A stretch of 50,408 nt of DNA from Chloroflexota bacterium (lineage in GTDB: Bacteria; Chloroflexota; Dehalococcoidia; Lucifugimonadales; Australimonadaceae). Both the position numbers and the translations under genes were made by a program. Positions 9,179 to 16,821 of this stretch are shown here, piece after piece (the first letter of the stretch is position 1; every line of letters begins with the position of its first letter). Under the pieces are notes generated by a model. The model was given only the letters and a program-made list of their open reading frames with translations. It made no database searches and had not been told where the DNA came from. Location: assembly GCA_022561985.1 (NCBI GenBank), contig JADFQE010000004.1:1-50408 (forward strand). Reading direction: 5' to 3'.

Positions 9179-9997
9179 TTGGTCGACGACGAGCGAGCAG
9201 ACGGCCCCGCGTCCGATGAAGGAACCGAGCCCGAAGAGGCGCAAGACGCAGCGCCGGCCGAGCAGGATGCCCGGCCCGGAGCGCGGCAGCAGCAGCGGCG
9301 CTCGCGCAGCACCCTCGCCCGGAGCGAGCGCCGCCGCCGCGCGAGCCGCAAGGCCTCGCGGCGGCAGTGGTACGTCGGCATCGGCGGCGGGACCATCGCC
9401 CTCATGCTCATCGCTGGCCTCTTCCTGCCGTCCCTCGGCGGCCTCAGCAGACACATCGTGCCGACGGACCAGGCGGACAACACCCCGCTCGCCGGCACCG
9501 CGCTCCCCGTGCAGCCCGGCGGCGAGATCGAGATCGGTGCCGCCCACGACGCCTACTCGACGCAGCCGCCGACCTCCGGCCCTGGCTACGCCGATGCGGC
9601 GCCCTGGGGCGTCCACGCAGCGCAGATCGACGACGAAACGGTCGTTCGCAACCTCGCGATGGGCGCCGTGGTCTTCAACTCGAACCTGGGGTCCGAGGAG
9701 CAGCAGGCCGACCTGCGCCAGCTCATCGAGTCGCTGCCCGGCTACCCGGGGTGCTACATCCTCCACCCCTACGAAGGGATCCCCGCCGGGAGCGTGACCA
9801 TGACCGCCTGGGGGTGGACGCAGAACGTCACCGGCGCCGACCCGTTCCTGATACAGACCTTCGCGGACGACCACGTCAACCAGGGCCCGCAGTTCCTGGG
9901 CCCCTCCTGCGGTGCGCCACCCCCGGCGGAGACGCCAGAGGAAGCACCAACGCCGGAAGAGGCGACCCCGACGGGCGACGCGCAGCAGGGGGAGTAG
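9179..9997 (+). CDS. DUF3105-type single-pass membrane protein
   Basis: A 272-residue protein from a TTG at 9179. It has an acidic then Arg-rich cytoplasmic N-terminus (about residues 1-62), one membrane helix (about 64-88, WYVGIGGGTIALMLIAGLFL) and an outside domain with PPTSGPGY and NLAMGAVVFN. It ends in a Pro/Glu/Thr tail. The outside domain matches DUF3105 in order and spacing, but the histidines usually found there (PPTSGPHY, HNLEHG) are replaced. The function of DUF3105 is unknown. The gene lies between purC and purS on the same strand, so it is probably cotranscribed with the purine genes without an evident purine role. Confidence 0.7.
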   Translation: MVDDERADGPASDEGTEPEEAQDAAPAEQDARPGARQQQRRSRSTLARSERRRRASRKASRRQWYVGIGGGTIALMLIAGLFLPSLGGLSRHIVPTDQADNTPLAGTALPVQPGGEIEIGAAHDAYSTQPPTSGPGYADAAPWGVHAAQIDDETVVRNLAMGAVVFNSNLGSEEQQADLRQLIESLPGYPGCYILHPYEGIPAGSVTMTAWGWTQNVTGADPFLIQTFADDHVNQGPQFLGPSCGAPPPAETPEEAPTPEEATPTGDAQQGE

Positions 9998-10002
9998 GCG
10001 CG

Positions 10003-10254
10003 ATGCGATTCTCGGCAAGCGTTTACGTCGCCCTCAAGCCGGGCGTGAACGACCCACAGGGCAACGCCGTGCTGGGCGGCCTGCACTCGCTGGGGTTCAG
10101 CTCCGTCGACGGCGTGCGGGTGGGCAAGTACCTCACCCTCGAGCTCGACGCCCCGGACGAGGCGGCCGCGAGCGTGCAGGTGGGCGAGATGTGCGAGAAG
10201 CTGCTCGCGAACCCCGTCATCGAGTCGTACCGGGTCGAGGTCGCCGCGCTGTAG
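10003..10254 (+). CDS. purS: Phosphoribosylformylglycinamidine synthase subunit PurS
   Basis: An 83-residue protein that bridges PurQ and PurL in the three-subunit FGAM synthase. Typical features are SVYVALKPGVNDPQGNAV, the LGFSSVDGVRVGKY segment and the ending CEKLLANPVIESYRVEV. Size and pattern are normal. It begins 5 bases after the DUF3105-type stop. purQ and purL do not follow: the next genes are convergent histidine genes, so the partner subunits are encoded elsewhere. Confidence 0.93.
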   Translation: MRFSASVYVALKPGVNDPQGNAVLGGLHSLGFSSVDGVRVGKYLTLELDAPDEAAASVQVGEMCEKLLANPVIESYRVEVAAL

Positions 10255-10273
10255 GGGCGCACGGCGTGCGCCC
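10255..10273 (+). terminator. Hairpin after purS
   Basis: GGGCGCAC (10255-10262), loop GGC, GTGCGCCC (10266-10273): a perfect 8-bp stem starting at the base after the purS stop. No T-tract follows. It lies between convergent purS and hisB and could serve both directions. Confidence 0.55.
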
Positions 10274-10304
10274 TCGCGCTTCGCCATGCGGCCCTCGCGC
10301 TTCG
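10270..10304. repeat. 14-base direct repeat between purS and hisB
   Basis: GCCCTCGCGCTTCG occurs at 10270-10283 and again at 10291-10304, in the 59-base gap between convergent genes. The first copy overlaps the end of the hairpin. No function is evident. Confidence 0.5.
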
Positions 10305-10313
10305 GGACCGCGG

Positions 10314-10925
10314 CTAAGCCGAGATCGTTCCCTTGGTGCTCGGCACCTGGCCGGACGCGCGCGGGTCGAGCTCCACGGCATCCCGCAGCGCCTTGGCCAG
10401 CGCCTTGAAGGTCGCCTCCGCCTTGTGGTGCGCGTTGACGCCCGAGAGCACCGTCGCGTGCAGCGTCAGGCGTGCCTCCGTGGCGAAGGATTCGAGGAAG
10501 TGGCGCACGAGGTCCCCCGGCAGGTCGCCGATGGTCGTGCCGCTGATGCCGAGCTCGACCGTGGCGTGCCCGCGGCCGCTGATATCAAGCGCCACGCGAG
10601 CGAGCGCCTCGTCCAGCGGGACGAGCGCGTGGCCCATGCGCCGGATGCCGGCGCCGTCGCCGATGGCGTCCGCGAAGGCGCGCCCGAGCGCGATGCCGCA
10701 GTCTTCCACCGTGTGGTGCCAGCCGGTCTGCGCGGCGTCGCCCTTCGCCTTGATGTCGAGGTCGATCAGGCCGTGGCGGCAGAGCTGGCTCAGCAGGTGG
10801 TCCAGCATGCCGTTGCCCGTGTCGATGCTGGCGCGGCCGGTGCCGTCGAGGCCGATGGTCACGGACACGTCGGTCTCGCCGGTGGTGCGTTTGTAGGTGC
10901 CGGTGCGGCTCGTCATGGGGCTCAT
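10314..10925 (-). CDS. hisB: Imidazoleglycerol-phosphate dehydratase
   Basis: Seventh step of histidine synthesis: dehydrates imidazole glycerol phosphate. The 203-residue single-domain type has no phosphatase fusion. The manganese-binding motif GWHHTVEDCG (His70, His71, Glu74) and its pseudo-repeat NAHHKAEATFKAL are present, with GMLDHLLSQLCRHG before them. The ATG at 10925 overlaps the hisC stop as ATGA; a second ATG at 10916 is possible. It is the last gene of the minus-strand histidine run. hisH, hisA, hisF and hisI are not in the window. Confidence 0.95.
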   Translation of the reverse strand: MSPMTSRTGTYKRTTGETDVSVTIGLDGTGRASIDTGNGMLDHLLSQLCRHGLIDLDIKAKGDAAQTGWHHTVEDCGIALGRAFADAIGDGAGIRRMGHALVPLDEALARVALDISGRGHATVELGISGTTIGDLPGDLVRHFLESFATEARLTLHATVLSGVNAHHKAEATFKALAKALRDAVELDPRASGQVPSTKGTISA

Positions 10926-12025
10926 GCCTGCAGCGCTTCGGTGAGCGCCGCGATCAAGCGGTCGGTGTCCGATGGCGTGCCCGCGCTGATCCGTAGATAG
11001 TCGGCCAGCACGCCGCGCGCGTAGTATCGCACGAAGACGCCGCGCCGAGCGAGGCGTTCGTGCACGTCCCTGGCCTTCCCGCTGGGCAGACGGCAGAGGA
11101 TGAAATTGGCTTCGGAGGGCAGCGGCGTGATGCCGGGGATGGCCTCCAGCAGCCCGTGCATGCGGGTGCGCTCGGCGACGATGAGGCGCACGCGCTCCAT
11201 CAGCGCATCGGCATCGGCCAGCGACGCGAGCAGCGCGGCCTCGGCCGCCTGATTCACGTTGTAGGGGGGCTTGGCGCGCATCAGGACCTCGGCGAGCTCC
11301 ACGTCCATGAGCCCGTACCCGACGCGCAGCCCGGCGAGCCCCGCCCACTTGCTCATGGTCCGCAGCACGACGAGGTTCGAGCGCTCGGGGACCAGCGAGG
11401 CCACGCTCGCCCCGCCGAACTCGGCGTACGCCTCGTCCACGATCACCAGGCAGCCGGAGCCCAGCAGCCGCTCGATGTCCTCCCGGGGCGTCAGATTGCC
11501 CGATGGGTTGTTGGGCGACGCGATGGCGATGATCTTCGCGCCCTGATCGCGGGCGGCCGCGAGCACGCCGTCGACGTCCACGCGGAAACCGTCGTCGCGC
11601 TCGACGGCGACGATGCGCCCGCCGCACACCTGCGCGGTGAACTCGTACATGCCGAAGGTCGGCACGCTGTTCACCACGGCGTCCCCCGGCCCGAGCACCG
11701 CACGGAAAAGCAGGTCGATGATCTCGTCGCTGCCGTTGCCGACGACCACGTGCTCGGGCGCGAGCCCGATGTAGCGGCCGACCGCCGCGCGCATGGCCCC
11801 CTGGGCCGGGTCGGGGTACAGGTGGGCGTCCTTCATCGACGCGAGGGCGTCCGCGACCTTGCTCGATGGGCCGTAGGGGTTCTCGTTGGCATCGAGCTTC
11901 ACGAGCTCCGAAGCGGGGATGCCGGCACGCTCGGCCAGCACCTCCGGCGGGTCGACCGCCTCGTAGCCATCGAGCGAGCGCAGGTGAGGCAGGACGAGGT
12001 CGATCGAGCGACGTTGCCCGGCCAT
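10922..12025 (-). CDS. hisC: Histidinol-phosphate aminotransferase
   Basis: A PLP-dependent fold type I aminotransferase making histidinol phosphate. The 367-residue length is normal. Visible motifs are KLDANENPYGPSSKV near the N-terminus, GNGSDEIIDLLFRA, SPNNPSGN, the PLP-contacting IVDEAYAEFGG, and the Schiff-base Lys226 in TMSKWAGLAGLRVGY. The ATG overlaps the hisD stop by one base (TGATG) and the gene's own stop overlaps hisB, so the operon is translationally coupled at both ends. Confidence 0.95.
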   Translation of the reverse strand: MAGQRRSIDLVLPHLRSLDGYEAVDPPEVLAERAGIPASELVKLDANENPYGPSSKVADALASMKDAHLYPDPAQGAMRAAVGRYIGLAPEHVVVGNGSDEIIDLLFRAVLGPGDAVVNSVPTFGMYEFTAQVCGGRIVAVERDDGFRVDVDGVLAAARDQGAKIIAIASPNNPSGNLTPREDIERLLGSGCLVIVDEAYAEFGGASVASLVPERSNLVVLRTMSKWAGLAGLRVGYGLMDVELAEVLMRAKPPYNVNQAAEAALLASLADADALMERVRLIVAERTRMHGLLEAIPGITPLPSEANFILCRLPSGKARDVHERLARRGVFVRYYARGVLADYLRISAGTPSDTDRLIAALTEALQA

Positions 12026-13374
12026 CAGCGCACCCCTTCTTCAGGGGCCGCCGGCGTTCGGAGCGCGCTCTTGCCCTCGAGCCGGAGCTCGACCGCGCGG
12101 GCGTGCGCCGTCAGCCCCTCGACCCGGGCAAGCGCGGCCGCCGCAGGTCCTATTTGCGTAAGCGTAGCTTGACTCAGTCGCACAACAGGCTGGTAGCGCA
12201 AGAATGTGTGGACGCCGAGGCTGGAGGCGAAACGCGCCGTCCCCCCCGTTGGCATGACGTGGCTGGGGCCCGCGACGTAGTCGCCGAGGACCTCCGCCGA
12301 GTGGTCGCCGACGAAGATGCCGCCCGCGTTGCGGACCGCATCCACATACGAAGGCGCGTCGCGCACCAGCAGGCACAGGTGCTCCGGAGCGAAAGCGTTG
12401 GCGAGCTCGATCGCCTCCCCGACGCTCCCGGCGACCACCGCCATGCCGTTCCCCTCGACCGCCGCGGAGGCGATGGCCCGCCGGTCGAGCGTTGCGAGCT
12501 GGCGGCCGACCTCGGCCACGATGCGCTCTGCCACGCCCTCATCGGTCGCGATGAGGATCGGCGAGGCCAGCTCGTCGTGCTCGGCCTGCGCCAGCAGGTC
12601 GGCCGCCGCGATGACGGGGTCGGCGCTCTCGTCGGCGATGACCAACGTCTCGGTGGGGCCGTAGAGGCCGTCGATGTCCACCTGGCCGTAGACCTCCCGC
12701 TTCGCGATGGACACGAAGACGTTGCCCGGCCCGCAGATCTTATCGACCCGCGGCACGCTGTCCGTGCCGTAGGCCAGCGCACCGATGGCCTGCGCACCGC
12801 CGACCGCGAACAGCCGGTCGGCGCCCGCGAGCGCCGCCGCCGCGAGCGTCGCTGCGCTCGGGTCCGGCGTGCAGACGACGACCTCGGGCACGCCCGCGAC
12901 CTTCGCTGGGATCACGGACATCAGCACCGTGGAGGGGTACGACGCGGAGCCGCCGGGGACATAGAGCCCCACGCGCTCGATGGGCACCGGCCGCAGGCCG
13001 TAGCCGGCCTCGGCGTCCTCCCAGGCGCGCGGCATCGACGCCTCGGCGTAGGCGCGGATGCGGTCTGCCGCGACGCGCATCGCGTCTTCCACGCCGCCTG
13101 GAAGCTCGCGGAGCGCCTGCGCCCAGGCGGCCTGCGGGATCTCGAGCTCGCGCCGGTCGTCGCCGTCGATGCGCTTGGCGTAGTCGCGGACGGCATCGTC
13201 GCCCCGCTCGCGGACGTCGGCCAGGATGCGCCGGACGGCCTCGGTGGCCGTCAGCGGCTCACCGAAGATGGCCTCGGTGCGCTTGGCGGCGGCCGGCCCC
13301 AGCACCGGCTCCACGTACGCGGGCCGCCGCGTCAGCAGCGCGCGTGCCTCCTCGATGTCGGTGATGATGCGCAT
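12025..13374 (-). CDS. hisD: Histidinol dehydrogenase
   Basis: A zinc- and NAD-dependent enzyme that oxidises histidinol to histidine. The start is the ATG at 13374 (MRIITDIEEARA), sharing one base with the hisG stop, and gives 449 residues. The family signature is present: KICGPGNVFVSIAKREVYG, then GLYGPTETLVIADESADP, LLAQAEHDELASPILI, AFAPEHLCLL, GGIFVGDHSAEVLGDY and GPSHVMPTGGTARF. The open frame upstream of 13374 is only the shadow of hisG. Confidence 0.96.
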   Translation of the reverse strand: MRIITDIEEARALLTRRPAYVEPVLGPAAAKRTEAIFGEPLTATEAVRRILADVRERGDDAVRDYAKRIDGDDRRELEIPQAAWAQALRELPGGVEDAMRVAADRIRAYAEASMPRAWEDAEAGYGLRPVPIERVGLYVPGGSASYPSTVLMSVIPAKVAGVPEVVVCTPDPSAATLAAAALAGADRLFAVGGAQAIGALAYGTDSVPRVDKICGPGNVFVSIAKREVYGQVDIDGLYGPTETLVIADESADPVIAAADLLAQAEHDELASPILIATDEGVAERIVAEVGRQLATLDRRAIASAAVEGNGMAVVAGSVGEAIELANAFAPEHLCLLVRDAPSYVDAVRNAGGIFVGDHSAEVLGDYVAGPSHVMPTGGTARFASSLGVHTFLRYQPVVRLSQATLTQIGPAAAALARVEGLTAHARAVELRLEGKSALRTPAAPEEGVR

Positions 13375-14420
13375 CACCCAAGCCCCAGCTCCCGGAGCAG
13401 GGCGGCGTAGGCGGCGCTCTCCCCTCCGAAGACGTAGTCGGCACTCGACACAGTGACCGACGCGCCGCCGATCGACCGGAAGTGGTCGACGACGGCTGTT
13501 AGGTCGGAGCGGCGGACGTACACCGTCACCGAGAAAAACGTCCTGCCGTCCGGGGCGTAGACGCGCGCGATGGTCGGGCCGTGCAGGCCGGCGGTCTCCG
13601 GCCGCTCCAGGACCTTCGCGGCGACCTCCTCCTCGCTCCTGCCCTCGACGTTCGCCGCGGCGCGCACGTACCCCGCCGCGGCCTGGTGGGCCTCGATGCG
13701 CTCGATGATCTCGCGCGCGATGGAGAGGCGGCCGGCGTGGCGCTTGAGCAGCGTGCGGTTGCCGACCAGCGCGCCCTCGGACGTGAGCACGGTGCCGTCG
13801 TCGAGGCGCCGCAGGTGGTTCTCGCGGAGCGTCACGCCGCTCGCCGAGATGTCCGCGATGACGTCGGCATAGCCCATGGCGGGCGCCGCCTCCAGCGTGC
13901 CGGTGACCGCGGCCATGCTGAAGTAGTTCACGCCGTGGCCGAACAGGTACCGGCCGACCAGGCGTGGGTACTTGGTCGCCACCCGCAGCTCCCGGCCGCT
14001 CTCGCGGAACTCGACGGAGAGATCGGCCAGGTCGGCCATGGAGTCGACGTCCATCCACGTATCCGGCACCGCGATCACCAGGTCGCACGCGCCGAAACCG
14101 AGGCCGTCGAGGATGAGCAGCGCCTCACCGCCCTCGACCCGTCCCTCGACGTAGCGGTCGTAGCCCACGAGGCCTAAGTCGGCGTTGCCGTCCTCGACCT
14201 TCGATGTGATGTCGGCGGTCCGCTGGAAGATGACCTCCAGCCCGTCGATCGCCGGGATCGAGGCCGTGTAGCGCCGGGCGCTCGGGCGCACCACGGGCAT
14301 GCCGCACTCCGCGAGGAAGCGCAGCGTCGGCTCGTACATCTCGCCGTCGCTGGGGACGGCAAGGCGCAGCCCGCCGTTGGAACGCTCCCCGTTAAACGTT
14401 CTTCTCTGCGACTTTGCCAT
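13374..14420 (-). CDS. hisG: ATP phosphoribosyltransferase, long form with C-terminal regulatory domain
   Basis: First, committed step of histidine synthesis (ATP + PRPP). The 348-residue protein has the periplasmic-binding-protein-like catalytic core (LRLAVPSDGEMYEPTLRF, DITSKVEDGNADLGLVGYD, the PRPP loop region YADVIADISASGVTLREN). About 80 more residues from GPTIARVY to the end resemble the ACT-like HisG C-domain. Long-form HisG is feedback-inhibited by histidine and normally works without HisZ, yet a HisS/HisZ-like gene lies directly upstream, overlapping by 29 bases. The N-terminus (MAKSQRRTFNGER) is somewhat extended. Confidence 0.92.
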   Translation of the reverse strand: MAKSQRRTFNGERSNGGLRLAVPSDGEMYEPTLRFLAECGMPVVRPSARRYTASIPAIDGLEVIFQRTADITSKVEDGNADLGLVGYDRYVEGRVEGGEALLILDGLGFGACDLVIAVPDTWMDVDSMADLADLSVEFRESGRELRVATKYPRLVGRYLFGHGVNYFSMAAVTGTLEAAPAMGYADVIADISASGVTLRENHLRRLDDGTVLTSEGALVGNRTLLKRHAGRLSIAREIIERIEAHQAAAGYVRAAANVEGRSEEEVAAKVLERPETAGLHGPTIARVYAPDGRTFFSVTVYVRRSDLTAVVDHFRSIGGASVTVSSADYVFGGESAAYAALLRELGLG

Positions 14421-15804
14421 CTTGTCCCACCCGCATCACCGTCTGTATCCCCCGCGCCTGGGCCAGCTTCGCCACCTCGGCGTCCGAGCGCCCGGAGAGC
14501 TCGAGCTCGGCGGGGATGCCCTGCGCGCGCAGCCGCTCCGCCAGGGCGACGGCCTGCTCGGCCGAACCCTCCTGCTGCACGACCAGCACGCGCTGCTGGC
14601 CGCCCATCTCATCGGCCCCGAACCCGGCCGGCAGCAGGTCGGCGATGCGCTCCACGGCGTAGGCGAAGCCCAGCGCCGGGACGTCGCGCCTGCCGCCGAG
14701 TGCGGTCACCAGGCCGTCGTACCGTCCGCCACCGCCCAGCCACGGCGCGCTCTTGACCCTCGTGTGCTCGATGTCGAAGACGACGCCGGTGTAGTACGCG
14801 ATGCCGCGGGCCATCCCGAAGTCGAGCACGACGGGCACGCCCTTCAGGTCGTAGGGGGCCAGCGCGGCCAGCAGGTCGTCGACCGGCGCAAGCAACCCCG
14901 CATCGAGGCCGTAGCGGTCCAGGAGCTTGCGGAGCTTCGGCAGCACGCGTCCGGCGGGGCCGGAGAGCGCGACCAGCTCCTGAGAGAAGCGCAGCGACCG
15001 CTCGACGATCTCGGGGACGCCGGCCTCGCGGAGCTTCTTCAGGTAGCGGCGGAATATCTCCTCCGGCGTCCGCTGCCCGGTGATGCCGTCGATGCCCTGG
15101 CCCAGGAACCCCTCCACCATGTCCTCGGCGTCCTCCGGCGCCATCCGGCGGGCGAGCTGCGTGATGCGGCGGTTGCCTTCGGACGGGAGCAGCCCCATCT
15201 CCAGCGCGCGCGCCCGCACCGCGTCGAGGCCCTGCGGCCCGCTCGCCAGCTCCTCGAAGCTGCCCAGGACGAACACGCGGGCGCGCTCGGAGAGGCCGAG
15301 GGCGTCCAGCAGGGCGTTCACGACGCCGATGTGCCCGATCCGCAGCCGGTGGCCCTTCACGCCGAGCGCCGTGAGCCCCTGCGCGGCGAGCGCGATCACC
15401 TCCGCGTCGGCCACGGCCCCGCCCGCCCCAACGAGCTCGGCTCCGAGCTGCTGGAACTCGGAGCCGCCGCCCGAGCCATCGGCCGCCTCGCCCTCGTAGC
15501 GGAACACGGGCCCGCAGTACTGCCACCGCTGCGGCATCGGGCCCTTCAGCGCGCCGTCCACGATCCCCTGCACCACCGACGACGTGAACTCGGGGCGCAG
15601 GCTGACACGCCGGCCGCTGGGGTCCACGAAGCTGTACATCCTGGCGGCAAGCTCCCCGCCCGACTTGCGGAGGAAGAGATCGGTGCTCTCCAGGATCGGC
15701 GTCGTGACGGTCTGGTACCCCCGCCGGTCGAGGAAGCGCTCCAGCCGCTCGCGGATGGTCACCAACCGCCGCCAGCGCGCCGGCGAATAGTCTCGAAGGG
15801 ACAT
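14392..15804 (-). CDS. Histidyl-tRNA synthetase family protein (HisS- or HisZ-like)
   Basis: A class II synthetase-fold protein of 470 residues. The start is the ATG at 15804 with GGAGA nine bases upstream. It has motif 1 (GYQTVTTPILESTDLF), the VSLRPEFTSSV strand, motif 2 (FRYEGEA), the histidine loop (MARGIAYYTGVVFDIEH), motif 3 (GGGGRYDGLV) and a C-terminal anticodon-binding-like domain. The motif 2 loop is unusual: the arginine of the normal R-E-F is Ser (GGGSEFQQLGAELVG), and the LRPEGT element reads LRPEFT. The C-terminal domain favours a tRNA ligase. The altered ATP loop and the place in the his operon favour a HisZ-type regulatory paralogue. I cannot decide between them from sequence. 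Confidence 0.75.
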   Translation of the reverse strand: MSLRDYSPARWRRLVTIRERLERFLDRRGYQTVTTPILESTDLFLRKSGGELAARMYSFVDPSGRRVSLRPEFTSSVVQGIVDGALKGPMPQRWQYCGPVFRYEGEAADGSGGGSEFQQLGAELVGAGGAVADAEVIALAAQGLTALGVKGHRLRIGHIGVVNALLDALGLSERARVFVLGSFEELASGPQGLDAVRARALEMGLLPSEGNRRITQLARRMAPEDAEDMVEGFLGQGIDGITGQRTPEEIFRRYLKKLREAGVPEIVERSLRFSQELVALSGPAGRVLPKLRKLLDRYGLDAGLLAPVDDLLAALAPYDLKGVPVVLDFGMARGIAYYTGVVFDIEHTRVKSAPWLGGGGRYDGLVTALGGRRDVPALGFAYAVERIADLLPAGFGADEMGGQQRVLVVQQEGSAEQAVALAERLRAQGIPAELELSGRSDAEVAKLAQARGIQTVMRVGQDGKVAEKNV

Positions 15805-15819
15805 CACATCTTCTCTCCA

Positions 15820-15852
15820 CAAGGGCACCGCAAGGGCACCGCCCTTGACCCA
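15820..15852 (-). repeat. Palindromic repeat, copy 1, with a duplicated half-site
   Basis: On the minus strand TGGGT is followed by CAAGGGC-GGT-GCCCTTG (plus 15831-15847), a perfect 7-bp stem with a 3-base loop. The adjacent 11 bases CAAGGGCACCG are duplicated (15820-15830 and 15831-15841). It lies between birA and the HisS-like gene. Related copies are at 15942, 32900 and 36781. Confidence 0.65.
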
Positions 15853-15941
15853 TAAGAGGGGAGCGGCGCGAGCGACGTCGACCGTCTCCGGCCCACCAGC
15901 GTCACGCCCCGTGCCGCAGGCGGCGGCCTATTGTACCACCA

Positions 15942-15971
15942 CGAGGGCACAGCCCTGGACCCACTCGCCAG
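15942..15971 (-). repeat. Palindromic repeat, copy 2
   Basis: Minus strand: CTGGCGAGTGGGT then CCAGGGC-TGT-GCCCTCG, about 90 bases from copy 1 and in the same orientation. The stem has one mismatch. The 13-base left flank is identical to that of the copy at 32900. It sits 14 bases past the birA stop. Confidence 0.65.
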
Positions 15972-15984
15972 ACGGGGCGCTCCC

Positions 15985-16758
15985 CTACCCCGCCAGCGTC
16001 ACGTCGCCCTCGTCGAGGGCGTGCAGCACGCCGTCGTCCGTCCGCAGCAGCAGCCGGCCCGCCGCATCGACGTCCTCCGCCAGGCCGGAGAGCGTGGCGT
16101 TGCTCCCACGTACCCTGACGCTGACGCGCCGCCCGAGCGTGTCGATGGCCTCCCGCCAGCGTGCGATGAGTGCGGCCGGCTCGGCGCCGCCATACCAAGC
16201 GTCCAGGCTGGCGAAGAGCGCGTCGCCCGCCGTGCGCAGGTCGATCGAGCGCCCCGTCTCGGCGAGGAGGCTCGTGGCGGTGGCGGCGAGCTCGGGGTGC
16301 TCTGCAACGTCGAGGCTCACGTTGAGACCGATGCCGAGGACAGCGACACCGGCGCCGGTGGTGCCCGTGGCGTAGATGCGTCCCTCGGCAAGCACGCCGC
16401 AGAGCTTGCGGCCGTCCACCTGCACGTCGTTCGGCCACTTGATGGCGCAGCGGAGACCGCACAGCTCGCGGACCGCGTCGCGGACGGCCAGACAGCCGAT
16501 GATGGTGAGCAGCGGCGCGGTGGAAGCACTCGGACGCAGGACGACGGAGGCCAGCAGCGAGTCGCCCGAGACCCACTCGCGGTCGAAGCGGCCGCGCCCG
16601 TGGGTCTGCGTCCCGGCGACCACGCACGTGCCGTGGGCGGCCCCCGCCTCGGCCAGCTCCCACGCGACGTCCATGGTGGAGCCGACGCTCCGGTAGCCGT
16701 ACTCGTGGTGGCCGATGACGGCCGGCGGCCTGAATCGCTCCCAGTCGGGTCGTGGCAT
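15985..16758 (-). CDS. birA: Biotin--[acetyl-CoA-carboxylase] ligase, catalytic domain only
   Basis: Activates biotin with ATP and attaches it to the biotin carrier domain of carboxylases. From the ATG at 16758 the protein has 257 residues and starts directly in the catalytic domain. It shows YRSVGSTMDVAWELA, the adenylate-binding GRGRFDREW (Gly54-Arg57) and KWPNDVQVDGRKLCG (Lys107-Asp111), then GIGLNVSLD and a C-terminal SH3-like segment. There is no N-terminal DNA-binding domain, so it is a group I ligase, not a biotin repressor. The MFS gene at 16822 is divergent, with 63 bases between them. Confidence 0.93.
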   Translation of the reverse strand: MPRPDWERFRPPAVIGHHEYGYRSVGSTMDVAWELAEAGAAHGTCVVAGTQTHGRGRFDREWVSGDSLLASVVLRPSASTAPLLTIIGCLAVRDAVRELCGLRCAIKWPNDVQVDGRKLCGVLAEGRIYATGTTGAGVAVLGIGLNVSLDVAEHPELAATATSLLAETGRSIDLRTAGDALFASLDAWYGGAEPAALIARWREAIDTLGRRVSVRVRGSNATLSGLAEDVDAAGRLLLRTDDGVLHALDEGDVTLAG

Positions 16759-16821
16759 GGGGGGATTGTAGCGGTCCTGAGCGGCCCTGGCCCGAAGGCT
16801 GCAGCCTGCTAGGATGCCGCC

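Noticed and set aside
8120..10018. Long minus-strand frame opposite purC and the DUF3105-type gene
   Set aside because: Third-position GC bias keeps antisense frames open. Its sequence is low-complexity Arg/Gly/Val without motifs, while the plus strand carries clear families.
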